Shown here: positions 20,088-28,493 of the stretch, piece by piece | Layout: every line of letters starts with the position of its first letter | Numbering within the stretch: the stretch's first letter is position 1 | IMG/VR virus record: IMGVR_UViG_3300032770_000035 | Location: 1 to 45,939 of that record | Reading direction: 5' to 3' (one strand) | Length of the DNA: 45,939 nt | Origin: a virus | Notes under the pieces: model-generated | What the model was told of the DNA's origin: nothing | What the model saw: the letters and a program-made list of their open reading frames with translations, nothing else | Database searches by the model: none | Translations under genes and position numbers: made by a program

Positions 20088-20232
20088 GGAAATGCCAACT
20101 AAAGAAGTTCTGGAAGCTTTTATCAGCTCGATAGTTATGGGTACGGCAGTTACGGTTCGATTTAATACTGAGACTGGTATGTTTGATCAGGATCCTCAAC
20201 CTGCTGAAATGCCTAGATGTGGATGGGCTTAA
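20059..20232 (+). CDS. 57-residue protein in glycosylation operon
   Basis: ATG 20059 is preceded by ATGGAGGTACA (GGAGG), and its TAA overlaps the next ATG. It is acidic (MENQPTVEIKEMPTKEVLEA..., ending MPRCGWA), with one helix and a short strand. It lies inside the end of the upstream gene by 29 bases. Unknown function. Confidence 0.55.
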   Translation: MENQPTVEIKEMPTKEVLEAFISSIVMGTAVTVRFNTETGMFDQDPQPAEMPRCGWA

Positions 20233-20702
20233 TGCAGCATTTGTTATCTTTAGTAAAATCTGAAGAAGTTGAGGTTTTAGATGCCGGCTCCGGTCCGCAT
20301 GCTATAACGCTATGTGAGTTTGTTAATGGGGTTTCTATGGAGATTACGTCGATTGATCACAGAGATTTTCCGGGTGTGATTAAAATGAGCATGGAAGCTT
20401 TAACTTATCCGGATAGTTCTTTTGATATAGTTCAGTGTATCAATGCGCTAGATCACACTAAAAATGCTGTACAGGCTCTAAAAGAACTTATTCGGGTTGC
20501 TAGAGGGGCAGTTTATATAGACTGTGCCCTTGATCAACATTCTACCAGTGGTGGCTGGCATTACTGGGATGCCAAAGAGGACGGAACTTTTACTAATGGT
20601 AATGAGAGTTTTAATTTGAAAGATTATGGTTTTAAGATCGAGTATATCAACAACGGCGGTGAGCGACGCTATAATCACATAATTGCAAGGTTACAGAAGT
20701 GA
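20232..20702 (+). CDS. Class I SAM methyltransferase (Methyltransf_11-like)
   Basis: 156 residues from ATG 20232 (TAATG coupling). Motif I EVLDAGSGPH, an acidic end of strand 2 in TSIDHRDF, motif IV in FDIVQCINALDHT, and helix ALKELIRVARGA define a small class I methyltransferase. It is distinct from the one at 17230, so two different positions of a glycan or protein may be methylated. Acceptor unknown. It ends in a GTGA overlap with the large transferase gene. Confidence 0.75.
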   Translation: MQHLLSLVKSEEVEVLDAGSGPHAITLCEFVNGVSMEITSIDHRDFPGVIKMSMEALTYPDSSFDIVQCINALDHTKNAVQALKELIRVARGAVYIDCALDQHSTSGGWHYWDAKEDGTFTNGNESFNLKDYGFKIEYINNGGERRYNHIIARLQK

Positions 20703-22258
20703 AGTACGATTTATCCATCTTAATACCAGCGCGTAATGAGTTATTTGTTAGCAATACTGTTGAGGACATTTTAAAGAATAAGCGTGGTAAAACTGAGGTG
20801 CTAGTTGGTTTAGACGGTGCTTGGGCTGATCCGGCAATTCCTGATCATCCAGATGTACGAATTGTTTATGTCGGTGAATCGCTCGGTCAACGTGGCATGA
20901 CTAACCATCTAGCCAGACTATCTGAGGCTAAGTGGGTGGCTAAGTGTGATGCTCACGTGGCTTTTGACGAAGGCTTTGATGTCAAACTGATGGAGGCGAT
21001 AAAAGGTCACGACGACTGGACGATTATTCCAATGATGCTTAATCTTCACGCTTTTGATTGGGTTTGTCCAGAAGGACATAGACGCTACCAAAGTCCTTCC
21101 GGACCATGTGAAGAATGTGGACAGCCAACTACTCGGGATGTTATTTTCAAACCTCGAGACAGGACTCCGCATAGTACGTCATTTTGTTTTGATAAAACAC
21201 TGCATTTTCAATATTTCAATGAGTTTAAAAAGCGTCCAGAGGGCAAGGGCGATTTGACTGAGACTATGAGCATCCAAGGTTCGTTTTTTATGCTTACCCG
21301 GGAGAAGTATTGGTCACTCAATATCTGTGACGAAAATCACGGTTCCTGGGGACAGCAAGGTGTTGAGGTGGCTTGTAAGACTTGGTTATCTGGCGGACGG
21401 GTAATGTGCTTGCATTCCACTTGGTATGCTCATATGTTCCGCACTCAAGGTGGTGATTTTGGTTTTCCTTATCCAAACTCCGGTACGGCTCAAGAAAAGG
21501 CTCGACAGTATTCTAGGGATTTGTGGTTGAATAATAAATGGGATCAGGCGATTCATCCGCTTCAATGGTTGATTGATCGTTTCGCACCAGTTCGTTACTG
21601 GCATGACAGCAACAAGGGCATTATTTACTATACCGATAACCAGATACCAGTTAAGACAGCTCAAGCGGTTCAGAAACAGATTAAAACTAGTGGACTGCCG
21701 ATTGTCAGTGCTTCACTTAAGTCAATGAATAATATGGGTAAAAATATTCACGTGAAATTAAAGCGTGGTTATATGACCATGTTTAAGCAGATTCTAGCGG
21801 CACTTGAGGCGCTTGATACGGAAATTGTTTTCTTTTGTGAGCATGATGTGCTATATCATCAGAGTCACTTTGAGTTTATACCGGCTAGGAAAGACAAGTT
21901 TTATTATAATCATAACTGGTGGCGAGTCCGTCCTGATGGTTTAGCAGTTCACTGGGATGCTAATCAAGTCTCGGGACTGTGTTGTTATAGAGAGCTGGCG
22001 ATTGATTATTATAAGAAGCGGATTGCTGAAATTGAGAAGTCTGGTTTTAATCGAAGTTATGAACCTGGCGGTAGGAATCTGGAGTATTATGAGGCTTGGA
22101 AGTCACCAATGCCTAATATAGATATTAGGGGTGAATGGAACCTAACTAAGAGCAAATGGTCGCTTGATGATTTTAGGGACAAATCAACAGCTAAAGGTTT
22201 TGAAACTTCTACTATCGATAAAATCCCTGGCTGGGATAATTTGAGTGCTATTATATAG
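20699..22258 (+). CDS. Two-domain GALNT-like glycosyltransferase with zinc ribbon
   Basis: 519 residues from GTG 20699. Domain 1 (about 1-300) is GT2/GT27-like: YDLSILIPARNE, DxH in KCDAHVAFDEG (D84, H86), and WGQQGVEVACKTWLSGG...STWYAHMFR (W217, E223, W229, GG232-233, H245), closely following the Gal/GalNAc-T motif WGGENxExSFxxWxCGG...H of mucin-type GalNAc-transferases. A CPEGH...CEEC zinc ribbon (123-140) is inserted between them. Domain 2 (about 305-519) has CEHDVLYHQSHF, as in the 19401 protein. It likely adds two sugars in sequence or one plus an extension. Last enzyme before the long repeat proteins. Confidence 0.8.
   Translation: MKYDLSILIPARNELFVSNTVEDILKNKRGKTEVLVGLDGAWADPAIPDHPDVRIVYVGESLGQRGMTNHLARLSEAKWVAKCDAHVAFDEGFDVKLMEAIKGHDDWTIIPMMLNLHAFDWVCPEGHRRYQSPSGPCEECGQPTTRDVIFKPRDRTPHSTSFCFDKTLHFQYFNEFKKRPEGKGDLTETMSIQGSFFMLTREKYWSLNICDENHGSWGQQGVEVACKTWLSGGRVMCLHSTWYAHMFRTQGGDFGFPYPNSGTAQEKARQYSRDLWLNNKWDQAIHPLQWLIDRFAPVRYWHDSNKGIIYYTDNQIPVKTAQAVQKQIKTSGLPIVSASLKSMNNMGKNIHVKLKRGYMTMFKQILAALEALDTEIVFFCEHDVLYHQSHFEFIPARKDKFYYNHNWWRVRPDGLAVHWDANQVSGLCCYRELAIDYYKKRIAEIEKSGFNRSYEPGGRNLEYYEAWKSPMPNIDIRGEWNLTKSKWSLDDFRDKSTAKGFETSTIDKIPGWDNLSAII
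22246..22254 (+). promoter_or_regulatory. Extended -10 promoter, leaderless
   Basis: TGCTATTAT ends at 22254, six bases before the ATG at 22261; same box and spacing as before 1177. It would start a separate transcript for the virion-fibre genes. Confidence 0.55.
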
Positions 22259-22260
22259 TT

Positions 22261-22743
22261 ATGGAAACGCAAGCCTCAATTCTATGGGAAATAATTAAAA
22301 ATATAGCTTTTGTTGATCGCAGCCTATATCCGCAGGAAGCTCAATATACGGAACAAGATTTTGACGATTTAGTAGCTAAGAATCCTAATGATTGGGTAGG
22401 AACAAATTGGTTAATAAGGGCAACATTTCTTGCTGATAATGGCTATGACTTTACGGCTGATAATATAGTTAATTCAAGTTTGCCGAGTCAGCCAGATATT
22501 TTAGCTCAGGTTAAGCCGGAACTGGCAGATGTTTATAATGACTTGCCTCAAGATTATTGGGATACTAGGGATGCTCTCCAGCAACAGCTTGACTCGCTCG
22601 ATGCTGTTATCCAGCAAGCGGCTCAAGACCCAACCCAAACGGCTGATTTAGCTAGTGATGCGGTACAAGCAGTCCAGTCTGTCGTAACTATCTCAACCAT
22701 TCAACCATCACCTATCCAGCCAGCTCCACCGCTAGGAGACTAA
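22261..22743 (+). CDS. Unknown protein, possible tail or fibre accessory
   Basis: 160 residues, acidic, with Gln/Ala-rich helix (ALQQQLDSLDAVIQQAAQDP) and a Pro-rich end (TISTIQPSPIQPAPPLG). It directly precedes the long fibre gene, whose ribosome site AGGAG lies in its last codons. The layout, an aromatic N-terminus, coiled helix and Pro tail, resembles small tail-fibre assembly proteins, but this is weak inference. Confidence 0.55.
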   Translation: METQASILWEIIKNIAFVDRSLYPQEAQYTEQDFDDLVAKNPNDWVGTNWLIRATFLADNGYDFTADNIVNSSLPSQPDILAQVKPELADVYNDLPQDYWDTRDALQQQLDSLDAVIQQAAQDPTQTADLASDAVQAVQSVVTISTIQPSPIQPAPPLGD

Positions 22744-22744
22744 A

Positions 22745-25700
22745 GTGGCTGTAAATACTTATTACTTCGATGGTCATAACGGACTTAGTGACCCCGATAG
22801 TGCCTGGACTAATGAATCCAACTTAACCGACGGCAATAATACTACTTATGCTAGTTGTTCAACGTCAGGTCATAACTTAGAAGCAGACGGTACTAATGCG
22901 CCGACTATAACTGACTCTATCTTAATGGTTAGGTTTAGAGTTTACTTCGCCTCTGTAGCTAATTTAACAGTTGCAGTCGGTAACTCTGGTTTTGGAACTA
23001 CTTATTTAAACCAAACATTCACTGGTACTATTTCTAATCCATCGAGTTGGGTTGTATTACCTGTTCCGTCTGGCGGTTGGACGTATGACCAGATTATAAA
23101 TATGTGTGTTAAGGGTTCTATCACCGGTAACATTTCCGCCAGTTGGTATCAGGCGGAAATTGAAGTTACTGATGACACCGCTTATCAGTATCCGATTATG
23201 GTAGGCAGTTCAGCTTCAATGCCTGCTGTTAGCACTACTCGGATAATTCCGTTAATGGCAACAAATGATGCTGCTTGGGGTGCATCAACTTCTAGTGCAG
23301 ATGCTCTAAGTCCAGTCACAACGATGTTTTCAACTCTTAAAACGACTCTGACGACTGCGGCAGGGACGGGCATTGTTAGGGCGCAAACATTTCAGACTGC
23401 TGATACAGCAACGGCTTTATTTGTTAGTTTGGCGAATACGACATCAGGTAGTGATACAACAGATATAATCAGTGTTCCAGCTTTAAGCACTCTTGATTTT
23501 GCAAGCATTGTGTCTGGCGGTACGCCAGCAGCGTCAACACCTAATACCTGGCGAATATTACAAATAAGTAAGAATCAGATATTCTTTACAACAGCCAATG
23601 GCACTTTCTCAACTACGGCTAACAGGTTTATTGGCGTTCAAGATACGGGCGGCAACCAAACAACGGCAGCAGCAGCTACTCAATACATGCCTGAATCGGG
23701 CAGTATTAAGAATGTCAATGTCCAACTGGCGGCTACAATCGCATCAGGTAGTTATCAGATTGATTTAATGAAAAATGGCTCATCGGTTCTTACCTTAACA
23801 CTTGACTCAACTCATCAAAGTGCCTCTGATACGGGTAGTTACTCTTATAGTCAAGGCGACACAATTTATTATCAGGTAACACCAAGTAGCCCGGCTACTG
23901 CCAGGAATATTTATTTTGGTGCTGAATACGCATCAGGAACGGCTGGTAACTTTATATTACTCGGTTCAAATAACTCAAATGTAGGAACATCAACTACCAC
24001 CAATAATAACTGGTATGGCACGGGTGCATGGAACACAACTGAGGCTAATGTACAAGCTTTGGGTTATGCTTCAACTTTGACGGCTATGTATGTTGTCCAA
24101 AGTGCTGATACGGGTTCAGGTGCAAAAACCAGAATTGTTACTTTTCGTGATGGTGGCTCAAACACATCGGCAACAGTTACATTTAATAATTCTGGAACAA
24201 CAAAATCTTGGTCTGGTTCGGTCACGGTTAATACAGATGACTTGATAAATGTTCAAGCCGTTATGTCAGGTACGCCGACTAATAGCAGTGTCAAATACGG
24301 ACTCGTGTTTGCGGCTCAGGCTTTCGTGCCTAGTTTATCGCCTAGTGCTTCTCAGAGTCCTAGTGCTTCACAATCTCCTAGTGCATCAATAAGCCCCTCA
24401 GCCTCAATTAGTCCGAGTGCTTCAATTTCACCTTCAGCCTCAATATCTCCAAGTTCTAGTCCGTCACCGTCTGGCGGTTCGCCGAGTGCATCACTAAGTC
24501 CTAGTGCTAGTATTAGCCCTTCATCAAGCTCAAGCCCTAGTATTTCCCCATCAAGTTCAGTTTCACCAAGCATCAGTCCTTCAGCCTCAATCTCCCCCAG
24601 TGCATCAGTATCACCTTCCAGCAGTTCTAGCCCCAGTATATCCCCTAGTGCCAGCTTGAGTCCTTCCTCATCAGTTTCACCGTCTATCAGCCCAAGTGCT
24701 AGCATCTCTCCTAGCCATTCGTTATCGCCAAGTGCGAGTGTAAGTCCAAGTATCAGCCCAAGCGCATCAGTCTCACCAAGCTCCAGTTCTAGCGCTTCAT
24801 TATCCCCGAGCGCCTCAATATCGCCATCCGCGAGTATTTCCCCAAGTGCCTCTATTAGTCCTAGTTCATCCAGTAGCCCCAGCATCAGTCCTTCAGCTTC
24901 AATTTCACCGTCGTCATCTTCCAGCCCGAGTATTAGCCCGAGCGCTAGTATTTCGCCTTCAGCATCGTTGAGTCCTTCAGCAAGCGTATCGCCATCAATA
25001 TCCCCAAGTGCCTCGGTAAGCCCTAGTTCTTCAGTTTCTCCGTCTATAAGTCCGTCAGCTTCAGTTAGCCCCTCGGCATCAATTAGTCCATCAAGTTCGA
25101 GCAGTGCATCGATCTCACCATCCAGTTCGAGCAGTCCTAGTATTAGTCCAAGCGCTAGCGTAAGTCCTAGTGCCAGCATCAGTCCTTCAGCATCCATTTC
25201 TCCAAGTTCGTCACCATCGCCTTCAGCCGGTGGGGTATCACCGAGCGCTTCATTATCTCCATCGGCTAGTATCAGCCCATCCGCTAGTGTAAGTCCCAGC
25301 TCGTCCAGTAGCCCTTCTATTAGTCCGTCTAGTTCGGTTTCACCTTCTATAAGCCCGTCGGCATCAATCTCTCCATCGGCAAGTGTCAGTCCGTCATCAT
25401 CGTCTAGCCCAAGTATTTCGCCAAGTGCCTCGAGGAGTCCATCATCAAGCAGCAGTCCTTCGATTAGCCCAAGTGCGAGCATCAGCCCGTCGTCATCTAT
25501 AAGCGCTTCAATTTCACCATCAGCCTCTCTTTCGCCTTCGGCTAGTATTAGCCCTTCAGCCTCAGTGTCGCCATCGATTTCACCGAGTGCATCAATTTCA
25601 CCAAGTTCATCAGTTAGCCCTAGTATCTCACCGTCCGCCAGTATTAGTCCTTCGGCGTCTTTAAGTCCTAGCAGCAGTATTTCGCCGTCAATCAGCCCCT

Positions 25701-26818
25701 CGGCTTCGGTGTCGCCATCTAGTTCTGTGTCCCCGAGTATTAGCCCATCGGCAAGCACCAGTCCTTCGGCTTCAGCTAGCCCAAGTCTTAGTCCGAGTGC
25801 CTCGTTATCTCCCAGCGCATCCATAAGCCCATCGAGTTCACCATCACCTTCGACTGGCTCGCCGTCATCCTCGATAAGTCCCAGTATTTCACCGTCATCA
25901 TCGGCTAGTGCCAGTTTATCGCCATCGGCTTCGATCAGTTCAAGTATTTCCCCATCGGCATCTCTAAGTCCGTCGCACTCAGCCAGTCCAAGTATCAGTC
26001 CGTCAAGTTCCTATTCGCCTTCAGCTAGCATTAGTCCTTCGGCTTCTATAAGTCCAAGCGCATCATTAAGCCCGTCAAGCTCCTACTCACCGAGCGCCAG
26101 CGTCTCGCCGTCAATCAGCCCAAGTGCGTCACTGAGTCCCTCAGCCAGTATCAGTCCTTCGCATAGCGCCAGTCCCAGTCGAAGCCCATCCTCAAGTTTG
26201 AGCCAATCTATTAGCCCTAGTGCCTCCACTAGTCCATCGAGTTCATATAGTCCATCAATCAGCCCAAGCCATTCGATTAGCCCCAGCTCATCAGCTAGTC
26301 GTTCACGCTCACCATCTGCCTCAACTAGTCCGTCGCATAGTATTTCACCGTCAAGTAGTGCTTCTAGGTCGTTGTCTCCTAGTTCCAGTCCTAGTCCATC
26401 AATTGGTCTAGGCTATACCAAGTATTCACGTGAAGCCGCCGTTACATTGCCGTCAGATGACGCTGATTTATCTACCCTTTATACGGCGGCAGAGGTTCAA
26501 AAAGTAAGCCTAATAGATGGAATTTTTGTTGATATAGGTGCGACTGATGAATACATGATTCATGAGTATAAAGATTTTATAGATATTTCTACCTCTATTC
26601 AGATTAACTGGCGAGGCAAGTCTACTCAAGATGCCTCAAAATCCCCAATCTTTATGCAGATATATGATAGAGGCGCAGCCGGCTGGGTTACGATTGCTCA
26701 GGATATTTCGGCGGCAGCCAGTGCTGATGTAACTCTTAAGGCTGTAATTGACGATACTACTCCTTATATAGACAGTCATGATGTTATAGCTTCACGGATT
26801 TACCAGGAGGCTGTCTGA
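22745..26818 (+). CDS. Giant fibre with mucin-like Ser-Pro stalk (protein 2)
   Basis: 1357 residues, GTG start with AGGAG. Residues 1-528 are Thr/Ser/Gly-rich beta-structure with several jelly-roll-like stretches, as in phage fibres. Residues about 529-1219 are SPSxSx hexapeptides, split by GG-, AGG- and TG-containing breaks after an SPSSSPSPS cap (near 24475, 25230 and 25855). Residues 1220-1357 form a second beta-rich domain (KVSLIDGIFVDIG... TSIQINWRGKS). So a rigid, potentially heavily glycosylated stalk joins two folded heads. Attachment to the virion and receptor binding are inference. No signal peptide or TM. Confidence 0.7.
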   Translation: MAVNTYYFDGHNGLSDPDSAWTNESNLTDGNNTTYASCSTSGHNLEADGTNAPTITDSILMVRFRVYFASVANLTVAVGNSGFGTTYLNQTFTGTISNPSSWVVLPVPSGGWTYDQIINMCVKGSITGNISASWYQAEIEVTDDTAYQYPIMVGSSASMPAVSTTRIIPLMATNDAAWGASTSSADALSPVTTMFSTLKTTLTTAAGTGIVRAQTFQTADTATALFVSLANTTSGSDTTDIISVPALSTLDFASIVSGGTPAASTPNTWRILQISKNQIFFTTANGTFSTTANRFIGVQDTGGNQTTAAAATQYMPESGSIKNVNVQLAATIASGSYQIDLMKNGSSVLTLTLDSTHQSASDTGSYSYSQGDTIYYQVTPSSPATARNIYFGAEYASGTAGNFILLGSNNSNVGTSTTTNNNWYGTGAWNTTEANVQALGYASTLTAMYVVQSADTGSGAKTRIVTFRDGGSNTSATVTFNNSGTTKSWSGSVTVNTDDLINVQAVMSGTPTNSSVKYGLVFAAQAFVPSLSPSASQSPSASQSPSASISPSASISPSASISPSASISPSSSPSPSGGSPSASLSPSASISPSSSSSPSISPSSSVSPSISPSASISPSASVSPSSSSSPSISPSASLSPSSSVSPSISPSASISPSHSLSPSASVSPSISPSASVSPSSSSSASLSPSASISPSASISPSASISPSSSSSPSISPSASISPSSSSSPSISPSASISPSASLSPSASVSPSISPSASVSPSSSVSPSISPSASVSPSASISPSSSSSASISPSSSSSPSISPSASVSPSASISPSASISPSSSPSPSAGGVSPSASLSPSASISPSASVSPSSSSSPSISPSSSVSPSISPSASISPSASVSPSSSSSPSISPSASRSPSSSSSPSISPSASISPSSSISASISPSASLSPSASISPSASVSPSISPSASISPSSSVSPSISPSASISPSASLSPSSSISPSISPSASVSPSSSVSPSISPSASTSPSASASPSLSPSASLSPSASISPSSSPSPSTGSPSSSISPSISPSSSASASLSPSASISSSISPSASLSPSHSASPSISPSSSYSPSASISPSASISPSASLSPSSSYSPSASVSPSISPSASLSPSASISPSHSASPSRSPSSSLSQSISPSASTSPSSSYSPSISPSHSISPSSSASRSRSPSASTSPSHSISPSSSASRSLSPSSSPSPSIGLGYTKYSREAAVTLPSDDADLSTLYTAAEVQKVSLIDGIFVDIGATDEYMIHEYKDFIDISTSIQINWRGKSTQDASKSPIFMQIYDRGAAGWVTIAQDISAAASADVTLKAVIDDTTPYIDSHDVIASRIYQEAV

Positions 26819-28461
26819 TGCCAAACATTATTGATTCGTATAGTGAGAGTAATCGAAATACTCAAATTTCAATTAACGGTGATGGGACTTCTACTAACTA
26901 TGGAGCTGCCGCTGCAGTGTTTGTTGTTTCTTCAGATACTACGCTTGGTAGTGCAGTATTTTATCTAAAGAAGAATAGTAGTCCAACTGGTAACCTTTAC
27001 GCAAAAATATATAACATCACTGGTGTATATAATACAAGTGCAATACCCACAGGGAGTTCATTAGCGACATCTGACGCAGTAGATATTACTACTCTCTCAA
27101 ATTCGTCTTTTAATCTAGTTACTTTTCCTTTTTCTGGAGCCAATCAAATATCATTATTTGCTAGTACTCAGTATTATGCAGTTTCTATTGAACGTTTTGT
27201 GGCGGATACTTCCAATTATCTGGTAGTAGGTGACCAATCTTCAGGTAGCCATAAGGATAGTGCTGTTTATTGGGGAAATTCTTGGAATTATTACGGTAAT
27301 TCTATATGTTTCTACGTCTATGATAATGCTGGTGGTGGTGGCGTTTCTCCATCCAGCAGCCTTAGCCCATCTGCCTCAATTAGCCCTTCGGCAAGTGTCA
27401 GCCCTAGTTCTTCGGTTTCTCCATCGATAAGCCCTTCAGCTAGTTTGAGTCCTAGCTCATCAACTAGTCCGAGTATTAGTCCAAGCGCATCGGTTTCTCC
27501 TAGCGCCAGCTTATCACCATCAGCTTCAAGCTCGCCTTCAATAAGTCCCTCAGCATCTATAAGTCCGAGTTCAAGCGCCTCACATAGCTTATCACCATCA
27601 GCTTCGATTTCCCCAAGTGCTAGTATTTCCCCATCGGCTAGCCGCTCGCCATCGTCTAGTAGTAGCCCGAGCTTATCGCCCTCTGCAAGCTTAAGCCCAA
27701 GTGCTTCAGTTTCGCCAAGTATTAGTCCTTCAGCTTCGCAGAGCCCCTCGGCATCACTGAGTCCGAGTTCGAGTATCTCGCCATCAATTTCGCCAAGCTC
27801 GAGTAGTTCGCCCAGTTTAAGCCCGTCAGCCAGTATATCTCCATCTGCATCGCGTTCACCTAGCTCAAGCGTTAGCCCAAGTATAAGCCCCAGTTCCAGT
27901 GTTAGTCCCAGTATCAGCCCGTCTGCTTCAGTAAGCCCGAGTCATTCATTAAGCCCTAGTGCTAGCCTTAGTCCGTCATCTTCGGCTTCACCATCAACTG
28001 GAGTCTCGCCAAGCTCTAGCCTTAGTCCAAGTTCATCTATTTCACCGTCAATCAGTCCGTCAGCCAGTATAAGTCCAAGTGCCAGTTTATCTCCATCAGC
28101 TAGTTTATCGCCTTCAAGTAGTCGTAGTCCAAGCTCGAGCGTGAGCTTATCTCAGTCACCGAGCGCCTCATCTTCGCCATCGAGTTCAGTTTCGCCTAGT
28201 ATCAGCCCGAGCATCAGTCCATCTGCTAGTAGATCGCCATCAACTTCTATTTCGCCTAGTATCAGTCCGAGTACTTCACGCTCACCGTCAAGTTCAGCCA
28301 GTGCCTCAATACCGCCAACAGAGCATGTTTTATCAACTGACTGGTGGTATATTGCCTTTTTGACCTCGCCAGTTGAGCCAGTACATACGACGGCAGTTAA
28401 GTCGCCAAGCTTGATATTGAGGCAGGACACTGGACTTGATGTCATTGACCTTTATTATTGA
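26818..28461 (+). CDS. Fibre with mucin-like Ser-Pro stalk (protein 3)
   Basis: 547 residues, ATG overlapping the upstream stop (TGATG) and AGGAGG in place. An N-terminal beta-sandwich (1-174, SAVFYLKKNSSPTGNLYAKI, TQYYAVSIE) of the choice-of-anchor/carbohydrate-binding style precedes a Gly hinge and SPSxSx repeats at about 175-497 with one SASPSTG cap. The C-terminal 50 residues (STDWWYIAFLTSPVEPVHTT...) are aromatic and match the opening of a small fold. Built like protein 2 in miniature; likely a second decoration or receptor fibre. Confidence 0.7.
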   Translation: MPNIIDSYSESNRNTQISINGDGTSTNYGAAAAVFVVSSDTTLGSAVFYLKKNSSPTGNLYAKIYNITGVYNTSAIPTGSSLATSDAVDITTLSNSSFNLVTFPFSGANQISLFASTQYYAVSIERFVADTSNYLVVGDQSSGSHKDSAVYWGNSWNYYGNSICFYVYDNAGGGGVSPSSSLSPSASISPSASVSPSSSVSPSISPSASLSPSSSTSPSISPSASVSPSASLSPSASSSPSISPSASISPSSSASHSLSPSASISPSASISPSASRSPSSSSSPSLSPSASLSPSASVSPSISPSASQSPSASLSPSSSISPSISPSSSSSPSLSPSASISPSASRSPSSSVSPSISPSSSVSPSISPSASVSPSHSLSPSASLSPSSSASPSTGVSPSSSLSPSSSISPSISPSASISPSASLSPSASLSPSSSRSPSSSVSLSQSPSASSSPSSSVSPSISPSISPSASRSPSTSISPSISPSTSRSPSSSASASIPPTEHVLSTDWWYIAFLTSPVEPVHTTAVKSPSLILRQDTGLDVIDLYY

Positions 28462-28486
28462 TAAAGTTTCAATCATGCACTATAGT
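28458..28486 (+). promoter_or_regulatory. Promoter for leaderless HNH gene
   Basis: TTGATA (28458-28463), a 17-nt spacer and TATAGT (28481-28486), seven bases before the ATG at 28494. The -35 overlaps the stop region of fibre 3, so the nuclease gene carries its own promoter. Confidence 0.65.
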
Positions 28487-28493
28487 TATAGAT

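Noticed and set aside
24352-25824. 490-codon open frame antisense to the Ser-Pro repeats
   Set aside because: It is the mirror of SPSxSx codons, reads as Gly/Leu/Asp repeats, and has no ribosome site. Such open antisense frames are a by-product of the repeat composition. The same holds for 28152-28445.
15030-28310. Ser-Pro repeat region as CRISPR or tandem DNA repeats
   Set aside because: The repeats are at the protein level, codons are scrambled, and there are no constant repeats with unique spacers.
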